From a virus, in IMG/VR virus record IMGVR_UViG_3300037882_001471, positions 1 to 52,713 of that record: a stretch of DNA of 52,713 nucleotides, one strand, 5' to 3'. The notes below the pieces were generated by a model that searched no databases, had not been told where the DNA came from, and saw only the letters and a program-made list of their open reading frames with translations. Both the position numbers and the translations under genes were made by a program. Below, in pieces: positions 1 to 7,945 of this stretch (positions are counted from its first letter, which is position 1; the number at the start of each line of letters is the position of its first letter).

Positions 1-785
1 CGCCAGTTGCCGTGCGCGAAAAATTCATTGATGAGTTCAAGAGCGGAAAACTGCTGGTGCTGATCAACGTCGATCTGTTCGATGAAGGCTTTGACGTGCC
101 AGCGTGCGATGTGGTGATCATGGCGCGTCCTACCGCTTCGCTGGGTAAATACCGGCAGATGGTAGGCCGTGCGCTACGGTGGGTTTTTGGCAAGATCGCG
201 CTCATCATCGACATGGTATCGAATGTTGTCAGGCACGGCCTGCCGGATAAAGATACGGTCTGGTCACTTGCGCGCCGGGAGAAGCGCGCGAAGATGCTAA
301 AAGACCCTGATGAAATACCCCTCACAGTCTGCGCCAGATGCGCCAAGCCGTATGAGAAGTTCCGGGTGGTCTGCCCCTACTGCGGCGCGGAGAAACCGCT
401 TCCTGAGCCTCGCCTGCGCTCTGTGGAGATGGTTGAGGGTGATCTGATCCTGCTTGACCGCGCCATGCTGGAAAAAATGCGGCAGGCGACAGTTATTGAA
501 AGCGCCGGCAGCATTGCGGAGCGCGTCATGTATGCCGCAGGCCCGATAGCGGCGCAGGCGGCGAACAAGCGCCAGATGGAGAAAATCCAGGCACACCTGC
601 ATTTGCAGGAAACGATTGCACAATGGGCAGCGATTGAACGGCAACGCGGATTTGAAGATCGGGAAATTTATCGAAAATTTTACTATGTTACTGGTATGGA
701 CGTGGTAACAGCACTTGATGCAACACGGCCAGCATCGGAGATGAACAGCTTAAACGAAACAATTCAATCATGGTGGAGGAAATAA
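1..785 (+). CDS. SF2 DNA helicase, C-terminal part (5' end missing)
   Basis: The open frame enters from the left edge, so the N-terminal ATPase lobe (Walker A and B) lies outside the window. The visible part is the second RecA-like lobe: motif V-like NVDLFDEGFDVP (about residues 20-31) followed by motif VI QMVGRALR with its arginine finger. This arrangement is typical of type III restriction/UvrB-like SF2 helicases. Further on, CARCAKPYEKFRVVCPYCG forms a CxxC...CxxC zinc ribbon, seen in many phage SF2 helicases. The last 100 residues are helical and unassigned. Probable role: unwinding DNA in replication or recombination. Its stop codon overlaps the dcd start (TAATG), so it heads an early replication operon. 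The family is clear; the exact role is not. Confidence 0.85.
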   Translation, partial: PVAVREKFIDEFKSGKLLVLINVDLFDEGFDVPACDVVIMARPTASLGKYRQMVGRALRWVFGKIALIIDMVSNVVRHGLPDKDTVWSLARREKRAKMLKDPDEIPLTVCARCAKPYEKFRVVCPYCGAEKPLPEPRLRSVEMVEGDLILLDRAMLEKMRQATVIESAGSIAERVMYAAGPIAAQAANKRQMEKIQAHLHLQETIAQWAAIERQRGFEDREIYRKFYYVTGMDVVTALDATRPASEMNSLNETIQSWWRK

Positions 786-1327
786 TGTCATTACTTAGCT
801 ACAACCGACTTTGCGAACTGGTATCGAAGAATATCATCACCAACGTCACCAAAGATCAGATCAACTCGTCCAGCATCGACATCACGCTTGGTAGGAAACT
901 GCTGGTGGAGAATATCGATAAGAAGCGCCTTGTTTCGCTGAAGGATCGCAATGGGCTTCAGTTGGATGAAGTGATTCTCAATGACGATGTAACGATGGTC
1001 ATGGCTCCCGGTCAGTTCATCCTCGCGCAGTCGGAGCAGGTGTTTAATCTGCCGCCGAACATCAGCGCGGAATACAAACTGAAATCCAGCATGGCGCGCA
1101 TCGGTCTTGAGCACCTTACCGCTGGCTGGTGTGACGCGGGCTGGAACGGCAGCGTGCTCACACTCGAACTGAAGAACATGACGATGCAGCACTGGATTGC
1201 GCTGAACTATGGCGTGCCGATCGGCCAGGTGGTTTTCTTCGAGCATGAACCCGTGCCGACTGAACGCAGCTACGCCGCGCGCGGGCGCTATAATGGTGAT
1301 AAGGAAGTGCAGGGGATCAAGCCATGA
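785..1327 (+). CDS. dcd: dCTP deaminase
   Basis: 180 residues, close to the usual Dcd length. It converts dCTP to dUTP in pyrimidine nucleotide supply. Family motifs visible: SSSIDITLG near the N-terminus, then KSSMARIGL, then AGWCDAGWNGSVLTLEL, which holds the catalytic glutamate in TLEL, and a YNGDKEVQG-like tail that resembles the nucleotide-closing segment. The start at 785 is chosen because GGAGG lies 6-10 bases upstream and the ATG overlaps the helicase stop as TAATG; an in-frame start at 770 would bury that ribosome site. No dUTPase is recognisable in the window, so either the host enzyme is used or this enzyme is bifunctional; the sequence does not settle that. Confidence 0.93.
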   Translation: MSLLSYNRLCELVSKNIITNVTKDQINSSSIDITLGRKLLVENIDKKRLVSLKDRNGLQLDEVILNDDVTMVMAPGQFILAQSEQVFNLPPNISAEYKLKSSMARIGLEHLTAGWCDAGWNGSVLTLELKNMTMQHWIALNYGVPIGQVVFFEHEPVPTERSYAARGRYNGDKEVQGIKP

Positions 1328-1494
1328 GTGAGCCGGAATGGACAGAATATCGTGATGCTGAAACACAGCCCGCCGCGAATCGCAAAGTAGAGGTTAGCGG
1401 CGCCGGTCACATCTCTGGTGTTTATCATTCCGCTGACGAATTGCAGTGGGACTACCTGCCGCTCGATGGCTCAGTGCGTTGGAGATATGCATGA
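1324..1494 (+). CDS. small hypothetical protein, 56 aa
   Basis: A 56-residue frame starting MSEPEWTEYRDAETQPAA. Its ATG overlaps the dcd stop (ATGA) and its own stop overlaps the next gene's ATG (ATGA), so both ends are fixed by translational coupling. It is acidic and rich in Trp and Tyr (WDYLPLDGSVRWRY at the end). No family is recognised. The tight overlaps are the main evidence that it is real. Confidence 0.7.
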   Translation: MSEPEWTEYRDAETQPAANRKVEVSGAGHISGVYHSADELQWDYLPLDGSVRWRYA

Positions 1495-1652
1495 AGGGTT
1501 GGCGGAAAAAGTATTTTTACATGCCGATTGAGCGCGCCGAAATTATCGAAGCGCAATTGAAACTGTTGAAACAACTGATCCACAGCAGCCATCCGAAAAT
1601 CCATAAGGAGATCGATGAAAGCAGGAAGTTTTTAGAGAAGAAAATGAAATGA
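1491..1652 (+). CDS. small basic helical protein, 53 aa
   Basis: Starts MKGWRKKYFYMPIERAEII and is rich in Lys and Glu, with a predicted amphipathic helix through its C-terminal half. The start at 1491 overlaps the previous stop as ATGA. A start upstream at 1446 is possible but would run deep into the previous gene. The stop overlaps the VRR-NUC start. No family recognised; it may be a partner of the nuclease encoded next to it. Confidence 0.65.
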   Translation: MKGWRKKYFYMPIERAEIIEAQLKLLKQLIHSSHPKIHKEIDESRKFLEKKMK

Positions 1653-2041
1653 AAGAATCAGGCGTTACATCACATATCCGACTCGATGCGGCGCAGCAGG
1701 GCGTGTTGCTACTGCGGAACAACTCAGGCGCGCATAAAGACGATTATGGGCATTTTATACGCTACGGGCTAGGTTCCTTCATTCCTGAGAAGGATCACAA
1801 AGCCTCATCCGATTATATCGGCATTACGCCGGTATTCATCACGCCTGACATGGTGGGCCGCGTTATAGGGGTTTTTACGGCTGTGGAGATGAAGCCGGAG
1901 GATTGGAAATTTTTACCATCCGACAAAAGAGCCTTGTACCAGCAAAACTTCCATGATATAGTTAAACAAAGCGGCGGATTCGCTGGATTCGCCAGAAACA
2001 TTGCAGAATTTAGAAGGATAATAGGCCGTGAAAAAGGGTGA
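1649..2041 (+). CDS. VRR-NUC domain nuclease
   Basis: 130 residues, the size of stand-alone phage VRR-NUC enzymes of the PD-(D/E)xK superfamily, which are proposed to cut branched DNA such as Holliday junctions. Visible motifs: LLLRNNSGA near residue 20, the metal-binding Asp in SSDYIGITP, the catalytic ExK in TAVEMKPED, and a closing Gln helix followed by QSGGFAGFARN, which is the family signature. It lies between small early genes and a DNA-binding protein. Likely role: processing replication or recombination intermediates before packaging. Confidence 0.88.
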   Translation: MKESGVTSHIRLDAAQQGVLLLRNNSGAHKDDYGHFIRYGLGSFIPEKDHKASSDYIGITPVFITPDMVGRVIGVFTAVEMKPEDWKFLPSDKRALYQQNFHDIVKQSGGFAGFARNIAEFRRIIGREKG

Positions 2042-2306
2042 TGAACTTAGGAAAAAGATTCTCGATGTCGGCTTGAAAGTTTGGCCGAACGTGAAGACGT
2101 GCGAGATTGCGCGCAAGCTGGGTATTTCTCATCCGAACGTGTCATATTATTTCCGGCGCGGTCTGAAGGACGCTGTTGCGCAGCACGCCGTGGAAACTGG
2201 TCATAGCCAGGTAATCGCGCAATTGATCCTGACGAAGCATAAAGCCATCAGGAACATGCCGCTCACCGAGCGCCGCAAGCACATGAAAGCCGCATCGCTC
2301 GATTAA
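2028..2306 (+). CDS. TetR-like helix-turn-helix DNA-binding protein
   Basis: 92 residues starting at a GTG that overlaps the VRR-NUC gene. The segment ILDVGLKVWPNVKTCEIARK followed by LGISHPNVSYYFRRGLKDAV is a TetR-type N-terminal HTH with its recognition helix. The ligand-binding domain of full TetR repressors is absent, so this is only the DNA-binding head plus a short helical tail. It may control the early operons; it is one candidate ligand for the operators described here. It converges with the minus-strand gene ending at 2303. Confidence 0.75.
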   Translation: MKKGDELRKKILDVGLKVWPNVKTCEIARKLGISHPNVSYYFRRGLKDAVAQHAVETGHSQVIAQLILTKHKAIRNMPLTERRKHMKAASLD

Positions 2307-2503
2307 TCCGGCTTCCTTACAGTTGGGCAGCTTGCCGGCGGCATGGGCGGTGTCTGATCTAGCACTACTTCATATCCGTAATGTTTCAGAATATCGACAG
2401 CAAGGCCGACAAGCCAGCCGCGCACCATTGACGTGCGCCCGGTCGCAATGAGCAGGTTGATAGCTTTTACGGCTTCTTGGTATCGTTGATCTTCGATTGC
2501 CAT
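2303..2503 (-). CDS. small hypothetical protein, 66 aa
   Basis: Starts MAIEDQRYQEAVKAINLLIA. It has an N-terminal helix, the segment GWLVGLAVDILKHYGYEVV, and a proline-rich tail. It overlaps the 3' end of the upstream exonuclease gene by 37 bases in another frame, with AAAGGAAAG upstream as a ribosome site. It is the last gene of the 4366-2303 minus operon. No family recognised. Confidence 0.6.
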   Translation of the reverse strand: MAIEDQRYQEAVKAINLLIATGRTSMVRGWLVGLAVDILKHYGYEVVLDQTPPMPPASCPTVRKPD

Positions 2504-3036
2504 GCCATCGTCTTTCCTTTTTGGATTGATTCGTGAATTGCGTTCACCTGGAAACGCGCGTCATCGAGCGCGTTGTGATACACGCCGACGCGCGGCATCG
2601 TTGTAATATCCACGTCAAATAAATCGTAGATCGTGCGTGTATCGCGCACCATGCGGAAGCGCCACGGCACTTCGAGATCGCACAGCTTGAAAGCGTGTTC
2701 GAGAATCGGCGCATCGAATGTAGCGCCTTGACACCAGATGCGATCCACCTGTTGATTCCTGCACCAGACTTGGAAATCGCCCATTACATGCTTGATCTGA
2801 TGTGTAACGCCTAATAGCGCTGCCTTCGCTTCTTCATCCTGCTCACGCCACCACTTGAGCGTTTCCGGCTCGATATTCAGGCCAAGTAAAAGCTGCGATG
2901 CAATATCGATCTTCCGCTCGAAGGTATATTGTTCCGCGTGCGGATTGAAAGGATCGAAAGTTACTGCACCGATCGATAAGATTACGCAGCCAGGTTTCTG
3001 ACCAAGCGTTTCGGTGTCTGCCATCATGTGTGTCAT
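2467..3036 (-). CDS. DnaQ-like 3'-5' exonuclease (Rv2179c/RNase T-like)
   Basis: 189 residues with all DEDDh exonuclease motifs: Exo I MADTETLG near residue 5, Exo II WCQGATFDAPIL near residue 100, and Exo III HNALDDARFQ near residue 155. The His five residues before the Asp marks the DEDDh class. The short length and the RMVRDTRTIYDLF segment fit phage 3'-5' exoribonuclease or exonuclease VIII-like proteins. GGGAG lies 8 bases before the ATG. Likely role: trimming DNA or RNA 3' ends during takeover or recombination. Confidence 0.88.
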   Translation of the reverse strand: MTHMMADTETLGQKPGCVILSIGAVTFDPFNPHAEQYTFERKIDIASQLLLGLNIEPETLKWWREQDEEAKAALLGVTHQIKHVMGDFQVWCRNQQVDRIWCQGATFDAPILEHAFKLCDLEVPWRFRMVRDTRTIYDLFDVDITTMPRVGVYHNALDDARFQVNAIHESIQKGKTMAWQSKINDTKKP

Positions 3037-3054
3037 TGAATTGCTCCCTTTTGT

Positions 3055-3336
3055 TTATTTATACCATCTGTGATAGGTCTGCGCTACCTTTTCCAGTTCC
3101 GGGTGACGATGAATCCAGCCGCCTGTATCGGGGTGAAACTCTGTTCGGAAGAAATGATCCAGTTCTGGCCTCCCGGTATCGATCTGCGGGTTAATTTTTA
3201 AGGACTCCTGATCGAATTCAGCGTCACTTATTATCGGGCTGTCCATGAACTCATAGGCGTAGGCGGCAACCGCCATCTTAATTCGCCTGTGACGTTCAAT
3301 TTCAACCTTCGTGCGGTAGTGAAACAGGTTGCTCAT
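3055..3336 (-). CDS. hypothetical protein with a ligase-domain-Ia-like motif, 93 aa
   Basis: The segment AYAYEFMDSPIISDAEFD (about residues 25-42) resembles the N-terminal nicotinamide-binding (Ia) segment of NAD-dependent DNA ligases (YY..D.P.ISDAEYD), but no adenylation or OB domain follows. The rest ends with HRHPELEKVAQTYHRWYK. Such short relatives occur in phages without known activity. It overlaps the previous gene by 35 bases. This is a resemblance, not evidence of ligase activity. Confidence 0.65.
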   Translation of the reverse strand: MSNLFHYRTKVEIERHRRIKMAVAAYAYEFMDSPIISDAEFDQESLKINPQIDTGRPELDHFFRTEFHPDTGGWIHRHPELEKVAQTYHRWYK

Positions 3337-3556
3337 CGGTCAATTTTTTTAGTTCTGTCTGCGCATCATCTAAAAGATTGTATGCTTGGACGGGGTGATT
3401 CTGTAAAAGTTCTCCGCGAATTTGATTTAAAACACCGAACAGATACCGGAGAGTATGCGAGTGCCAAACCTGCATGTTGTGTTTCCGAGCGAAGGCTTCA
3501 AGATCATCCAGTTCTAAGTCATCGGGCAGAATAAAAGAAGCAACACGTTTTTTCAT
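3302..3556 (-). CDS. hypothetical protein, 84 aa
   Basis: Starts MKKRVASFILPDDLELDDLE. The ATG overlaps the upstream stop as ATGA, which decides the start over a GTG two codons earlier. The residues after the start resemble ribbon-helix-helix proteins (a short basic strand, then LPDDLELDDLEAFARK), followed by a helical region; this is only a resemblance. It is in the minus operon transcribed from the promoter near 4400. Confidence 0.6.
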   Translation of the reverse strand: MKKRVASFILPDDLELDDLEAFARKHNMQVWHSHTLRYLFGVLNQIRGELLQNHPVQAYNLLDDAQTELKKLTDEQPVSLPHEG

Positions 3557-3861
3557 CCCCACTGCCTTTCAGAATATTCGAATTTGCGCTCACCACAACT
3601 GCACGCCTCATCGCCCATCGTGACTACATGCACGGTTTTACCTTCGAGGTCTTTGAAGCACTTCGATGGTTTTTCTTCGGCGCGAATTACATTTTCAATG
3701 TCCACTTTAATATCAGTGATGGTGAACTCTATTTCAGTCCCACCTTCGATGACCGCACGAAAGCACGCGCCGCCTTCGTGTTTTACCATTGTGACTTTCT
3801 TACCGAGGATTCTTTCATTGATTCCTTCAGCAATCATATCGTACATGACAGCATTGCTCAT
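3553..3861 (-). CDS. hypothetical protein, 102 aa
   Basis: Starts MSNAVMYDMIAEGINERILG. The start at 3861 overlaps the upstream stop as ATGA; a longer frame from 3882 is possible. The middle is strand-rich with alternating charged and hydrophobic residues (GGTEIEFTITDIKVDIENVI), and the tail has a CSCGERKFEY cluster that could bind metal. No family recognised. Confidence 0.6.
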   Translation of the reverse strand: MSNAVMYDMIAEGINERILGKKVTMVKHEGGACFRAVIEGGTEIEFTITDIKVDIENVIRAEEKPSKCFKDLEGKTVHVVTMGDEACSCGERKFEYSERQWG

Positions 3862-4079
3862 CGTAGTAACTTGTCCTTCCATTCGGGCAGATTGTCGCCA
3901 AGCGTGCCATAGGTTTCAATCTGGTACAGTTCACCGTTGCGGCTGAAAGTGAACACGTTCAGCTTGCCTTTGCGTTCTATGCCGATCAGGATTGCCTGGT
4001 GCTTGAGCTTTTCGAGTGAATTGAGCAGACCTGCTGCCGATGATACCATTTCCTCATATTTCTTCCGGCTGATCCACAT
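3858..4079 (-). CDS. hypothetical protein, 73 aa
   Basis: Starts MWISRKKYEEMVSSAAGLLN with an amphipathic helix, then a strand-rich half (KLNVFTFSRNGELYQIETYG). The ATG overlaps the upstream stop as TAATG, with AGGAG about 15 bases upstream. Coupled within the 4366-2303 operon. No family recognised. Confidence 0.6.
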   Translation of the reverse strand: MWISRKKYEEMVSSAAGLLNSLEKLKHQAILIGIERKGKLNVFTFSRNGELYQIETYGTLGDNLPEWKDKLLR

Positions 4080-4366
4080 TATTTCAACAGGCTCCTTGCG
4101 TTGGCTGGTGCAACAGCGTTGCGTTTCAAAATTTCATAACAGTCTTTACCGAGATAAGCATCACCGATCACCTTGTTTTTGTGATCGGGGCGGCTGACAG
4201 GATCAGGATTACCGTGACCTTCCACCGCCATCCAAGTTTCTTCGTTAATGGTGACTGCAACAGCCGTGTTTGAATTCACATTTTGCTGGCAACGGCAGCA
4301 ATACGGCTTGCGCGGGTCTTTCGGGCTGCGGCGGAAGTCGGGGTCATAACAAAATGCGGTTGTCAT
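4079..4366 (-). CDS. hypothetical Cys-containing protein, 95 aa, first gene of the minus operon
   Basis: Starts MTTAFCYDPDFRRSPKDPRK and has a CCRCQQN cluster near residue 24, a possible half zinc site with the later DCYEIL. GGAG lies 8 bases before the ATG, in the leader sequence AAAGGAGAAAACG that resembles leaders in the 12.7-22 kb block. It lies directly behind the operator-bearing promoter at 4387-4415. Function unknown. Confidence 0.65.
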   Translation of the reverse strand: MTTAFCYDPDFRRSPKDPRKPYCCRCQQNVNSNTAVAVTINEETWMAVEGHGNPDPVSRPDHKNKVIGDAYLGKDCYEILKRNAVAPANARSLLK

Positions 4367-4386
4367 CGTTTTCTCCTTTGCATTCT

Positions 4387-4415
4387 TTTTTACAACTGGT
4401 AAAAAATCATGTCAA
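4387..4415 (-). promoter_or_regulatory. sigma70-like promoter with TTTTTAC-N5-GTAAAAA operator
   Basis: On the minus strand: -35 TTGACA (4415-4410), 17-base spacer, -10 TAAAAA (4392-4387). A perfect inverted repeat TTTTTTAC-N5-GTAAAAAA (4386-4406, 8-base arms) covers the -10 box and most of the spacer, where a bound repressor would block RNA polymerase. It drives the 4366-2303 operon. The same architecture recurs at 20459 and 23015. Confidence 0.75.
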
Positions 4416-4439
4416 TGACAAAATGTGACAAAATGTGAC
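4416..4439. repeat. tandem 10-bp direct repeat in the divergent promoter region
   Basis: Two copies of TGACAAAATG followed by TGAC lie between the minus-strand -35 box and the start of the plus-strand HTH gene at 4494. They may be binding sites for that HTH protein or for the divergent promoter's activator. A weak plus-strand -10 (TATAAA near 4457) follows, without a good -35. The remainder of 4440-4493 shows nothing else clear. Confidence 0.5.
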
Positions 4440-4493
4440 TTGCCTAATACGATCTTTATAAATAAGGTGGAAGTTCCATATTGAGATTTTATC

Positions 4494-4688
4494 ATGCACA
4501 AATTGCCGGAAACGCTGACTCTGACTAAGCTCGCTGCATTTTTAGGCGAGAACGAGAGGACGATGCGGCGCATGATTGACGATGGGAGATTTCCAGTAAA
4601 GCCCATCAGGAATTCCAAACCCCGCCGATGGTGCATCGAAAAGGTTAAGAAATGGCGAATGAGCGGGGGAAAAATCGAAAATGTTTAG
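4494..4688 (+). CDS. AlpA/excisionase-like helix-turn-helix protein
   Basis: 64 residues: TLTLTKLAAFLGENERTMRR followed by MIDDGRFPVKPI and RRWCIEKVKKW, the pattern of small winged-helix MerR/AlpA/excisionase domains, which place a helix in the major groove and a wing in the minor groove. There is no integrase nearby, so a role as transcription regulator is more likely than excision. It lies just downstream of tandem repeats and a divergent operator. The ribosome site is weak. Its end overlaps the methyltransferase start. Confidence 0.75.
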   Translation: MHKLPETLTLTKLAAFLGENERTMRRMIDDGRFPVKPIRNSKPRRWCIEKVKKWRMSGGKIENV

Positions 4689-5289
4689 AGTTCTGGTAGC
4701 TTGTGAATTTTCTGGCATCGTAAGGGACGCTTTTTTAGCCCGTGGGCATGATGCCTGGTCGTGCGATTTGCTACCGACTGAAACGAATAGCAACAGGCAT
4801 GTCATCGGTGACGTGCGCGACATTCTGCATTGGGGTTGGGACGTGTTGATCGTCGCTCACCCGCCCTGCACTCGCTTATGCAACAGTGGCGTGCGGTGGT
4901 TATCCGAACCCCCAGCAGGCAAAACCGCAGAGCAGATGCAACAGGAGTTGCATGAGGCGGCTGAACTGTTCTCTGACTGCCTGAATGCGCCGATCGAGCG
5001 CATCTGCGTTGAGAATCCTGTGATGCACAAGCACGCTAAAGCGCTCATTCGAAACTATATGGAACCCGCGCAGAGCGTGCAGCCGTGGCAGTTCGGTCAT
5101 GGTGAAACCAAGCGCACTTGTTTCTGGCTGAAGAATCTGCCACCACTGAAACCAACAAACATTGTGGAAGGCCGTACTGCCCGCGTGCATCGTATGGCTC
5201 CCGGCCCGAACCGTCAAAAGGAGCGCTCACGTTTCTTCCCCGGTATAGCTGAAGCGATGGCTACTCAATGGGGAGGACTGGCTGCGTGA
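4681..5289 (+). CDS. C5 cytosine methyltransferase-like protein
   Basis: 202 residues with the core of a C5 DNA methyltransferase fold: SAM loop VLVACEFSGIVRDAF at the N-terminus, GDVRDIL, the catalytic-loop PPCTRLCNSG (PCT in place of the usual PCQ) and VENP, the counterpart of the ENV motif. The target-recognition region is very short or absent compared with 300-400 residue enzymes. Such short phage proteins may methylate or otherwise modify cytosine bases or nucleotides; the activity is not established. It ends with a GTGA overlap into the primase gene. Confidence 0.72.
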   Translation: MFRVLVACEFSGIVRDAFLARGHDAWSCDLLPTETNSNRHVIGDVRDILHWGWDVLIVAHPPCTRLCNSGVRWLSEPPAGKTAEQMQQELHEAAELFSDCLNAPIERICVENPVMHKHAKALIRNYMEPAQSVQPWQFGHGETKRTCFWLKNLPPLKPTNIVEGRTARVHRMAPGPNRQKERSRFFPGIAEAMATQWGGLAA

Positions 5290-7583
5290 CTCAATCTTTT
5301 GAACTTGCACAATGGTATATCACAGCGCTCACCGGCAACCTCGATACCCCCTGCGACTGGCGCTGCATTCACGATACCGACAAAGGCAAGGCGGCGCACA
5401 ACATGCGCGGCACGATCCGCGAGATGTTTCCCGCACTGCAACATTATAATCAAACTGGCTGGGGTATTTTTGTTAGCATAAATGCGATGGACGGTCAGGG
5501 GCGGGAACTGGCGAATGTTCATCATATCCGCGCGCATGTGGTCGATCTCGATGATCCGCTGACATCACAGGCAAGCTATCAGCGCGCGATCGCCGCTCAC
5601 CCGCAGCCGCATTTCGCCGTGCAATCCAGCCCCGGCAAATTTCATCTTTACTGGCTGATGGAACCTTATGCCGGCAACGATTTCTACCAAATGCAACAGC
5701 GCAAGCTCGCGCAGATTTACGATGGTGATAAATCGATCATCGATTCAACCCGCGTGCTGCGCGTGCCGGGATTCTATCATCTCAAGGCAAACCCGCATCT
5801 GACAACGTGCTGGGGTTTGCATAGCAACCGCCGCTGGACGGCTCAAGAGATGATGGATGCGCTCGCCAATGTGAATGTGATCAATCATATCGCGGTGCGC
5901 TCGCCGCTGGGCGATCCTGAAATGAAAGCGCCTTCGCTCGAATGGCTGAAATTCGCGCTCGATTTGCTGAACCCGAATGATCTTGACCGGCAGGAATGGC
6001 TTTCGATCAGCGCCGCATTCAAGCAGGCCGGATGGATGCTCACCGATGAACAAACCCTGCTCGCTATCTGGCAACAATGGTGCGCGAAATATGCCAAGGA
6101 TGATCATGCTGAAAACATGAAAATGTGGAACAGCATTCGTGATACCGAAGTTGGTTGGGCTGCATTCGAGCGGCGCACAACAGTAAAAGCATATCTGATG
6201 CATCACGGCATACAGAATACCCCTGCCTTACCACCGCCGATGCCAACTGCGAATTCCAATTCTTCGCCGGATGCGCCGCGATACGGTGATATTCTTTCTG
6301 CTGAAGAATGCGCCGAATATTTCAAAGGCTGCATCAAAGTGACGCGCTCCGGTGAGATTTTCAGCCCGCGTGGGCGTTATATGAATTCCACGCAGTTCAA
6401 CATGATGTATGGTGGAAAACACTTCATCATCACGCAGGCTGGGAAGACTACGGATGAACCGTGGAAAGCCGCCACGCGCAGCACGGTTCTAAGCCTGCCG
6501 GAAGTCGATCACGTCCGGTTTCTTCCGCAAGAGCCGCCAATGGCGATCATCTACGATAAGATGAAGCGCCCCGGTTTGAACACCTATATCCCCGTCCAGG
6601 TGGATGCAAAACCGGGTGATGTTACACCGTGGCTGAAGCACATAGAGAAGATTTTGCCTCTCGAATCTGACCGTAATATTTTATTCTCATACATGGCGCA
6701 TTGCGTTAAATATCCGGGCCACAAAATCATGTGGGCGATACTGCTGCAATCCGCTGAAGGTGTCGGCAAAGGGTTATTCCACGAGATCATGAAGCATTGC
6801 CTTGGCAGCATGTATATTTACAGCCCGAAAGCGCCGGAATTGGTATCATCTGGTTCGAAATTCAATGCATGGATGCGCGGAAAACTTTGCATCATCGTGG
6901 ACGAAATTAAGATCGATGAACGGCGTGAACTGATCGAAATTCTGAAACCGATGATCACGGACAAGCAGATCGAGGTTCAGGCAAAAGGCGTGGATCAGGA
7001 GATGGAAGATAATCCGAGCAATTGGATATTCTTCTCCAATTATAAAGACGCGATTCCGATCAACAAAAACGGTCGTCGGTATGCTGTTTTCTTCAGCGTG
7101 TTGCAAACCGCCTACGACATCGAGCGTGCCGGTATGGACGATGCTTATTTTAACACACTGTTCCGCTGGCTGGAAAAAGAAGGCGGTTTGCAGGCGATCA
7201 ATCACTGGCTGTTGAACTATCCTATCGAACGTGGCGCTTTGCCCGTGCGTGCGCCGCGCACATCGAGCCATGATGAAGCCCTGCGCATCAGCCGCAGCCC
7301 CATGCAAATCATCGTTGAGGAAGCATTGCAGGACAATCTGCAAGGGTTCCGGGGCGGCTATGTGAGCAACCTGGCCGTCATGAAGCGGGTAGCGGCAGCG
7401 GGTGTCAAAACCCCGGCAGCGCACTCGGTCAGAACGCTGCTCGAAAGTATGGGGTATTCCGAGCTTGGCAGAGCGAAGCAGGCATACATGCTGGAAGACA
7501 TGGTAACAAGGCCCATAATCTACGTTAATGACGGCACTTTAACCCTCGAAGGTTACGCTAAGGCACAGGGTTACGAGTTCTAA
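5286..7583 (+). CDS. primase-helicase (RepB-like AEP primase + PriCT-2 + DUF5906 SF3-type helicase)
   Basis: 765 residues. The N-terminal third is an archaeo-eukaryotic-type primase: HVVDLDDP supplies the DxD metal site, and SPGKFHLYWL and RVLRVPGFYHLK complete the active site. Next is a PriCT-2 domain (LDLLNPNDLDRQEWLSISAA, about residues 220-300). The C-terminal half is a DUF5906-type ATPase with Walker A SAEGVGKGLFHE, Walker B LCIIVDEIK, and a polar sensor WIFFSNYKDAIPINKNGRR. It should synthesise primers and unwind DNA at the fork. The GTG start at 5286 is preferred because GGGGAGG lies 10 bases upstream and it overlaps the methyltransferase stop; an ATG at 5268 is the alternative. Confidence 0.92.
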   Translation: MTQSFELAQWYITALTGNLDTPCDWRCIHDTDKGKAAHNMRGTIREMFPALQHYNQTGWGIFVSINAMDGQGRELANVHHIRAHVVDLDDPLTSQASYQRAIAAHPQPHFAVQSSPGKFHLYWLMEPYAGNDFYQMQQRKLAQIYDGDKSIIDSTRVLRVPGFYHLKANPHLTTCWGLHSNRRWTAQEMMDALANVNVINHIAVRSPLGDPEMKAPSLEWLKFALDLLNPNDLDRQEWLSISAAFKQAGWMLTDEQTLLAIWQQWCAKYAKDDHAENMKMWNSIRDTEVGWAAFERRTTVKAYLMHHGIQNTPALPPPMPTANSNSSPDAPRYGDILSAEECAEYFKGCIKVTRSGEIFSPRGRYMNSTQFNMMYGGKHFIITQAGKTTDEPWKAATRSTVLSLPEVDHVRFLPQEPPMAIIYDKMKRPGLNTYIPVQVDAKPGDVTPWLKHIEKILPLESDRNILFSYMAHCVKYPGHKIMWAILLQSAEGVGKGLFHEIMKHCLGSMYIYSPKAPELVSSGSKFNAWMRGKLCIIVDEIKIDERRELIEILKPMITDKQIEVQAKGVDQEMEDNPSNWIFFSNYKDAIPINKNGRRYAVFFSVLQTAYDIERAGMDDAYFNTLFRWLEKEGGLQAINHWLLNYPIERGALPVRAPRTSSHDEALRISRSPMQIIVEEALQDNLQGFRGGYVSNLAVMKRVAAAGVKTPAAHSVRTLLESMGYSELGRAKQAYMLEDMVTRPIIYVNDGTLTLEGYAKAQGYEF

Positions 7584-7651
7584 GTTTCAGTTGCATACCG
7601 CTATATTTTGTGGTTTAGTATTAAAAACTCACAACATAAGGGGTATCGCGT

Positions 7652-7924
7652 ATGTCCAAGTTTGTAGCCCTCCATACGGCTGAAGTTTCCGAAGGTGATG
7701 ATCAGAGCGAAAACGAAGCCAGCTACGGCGGCTATTCGCGCGTCGAATTGCCTGAAGATGGCGCGATCCAGTTCCCCATTCTCACCAGTGGTGAAGGTCA
7801 GTATTACACGCACGCTTCTCTCGCTGAAGAAGATGGCGTAATTACCGATGTCATCGAACTGCTGCCGCCTACCAAGGGGCAGACTGGCGCGGGGGCCAAT
7901 TTCAACGCCAGCGATTTCGCGTAA
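7652..7924 (+). CDS. LHTA-type virion-associated protein, short paralogue
   Basis: 90 residues; FVALHTAEVSEGDD and SYGGYSRVELP match the SLHTADPGEAG / SYARVAV motif of the next gene, so the two are tandem relatives. Proteins with this LHTADPG...YTGYARV motif occur among phage fibre and decoration genes. The 68-base gap upstream holds AT-rich sequence with a possible TAGTAT box and AAGGGGT as ribosome site. Likely a virion fibre or fibre-attachment component; exact position unknown. Confidence 0.6.
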   Translation: MSKFVALHTAEVSEGDDQSENEASYGGYSRVELPEDGAIQFPILTSGEGQYYTHASLAEEDGVITDVIELLPPTKGQTGAGANFNASDFA

Positions 7925-7945
7925 TCTCAGGAAGGGGAGAAAACG

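Noticed and set aside
3055-3336. NAD-dependent DNA ligase
   Set aside because: Only a short Ia-like motif is present; adenylation lysine, OB fold and zinc finger are all absent.
4494-4688. Excisionase marking a temperate phage
   Set aside because: The HTH fold fits, but there is no integrase, attachment-site pair or CI-like repressor, so the protein is more likely a regulator.
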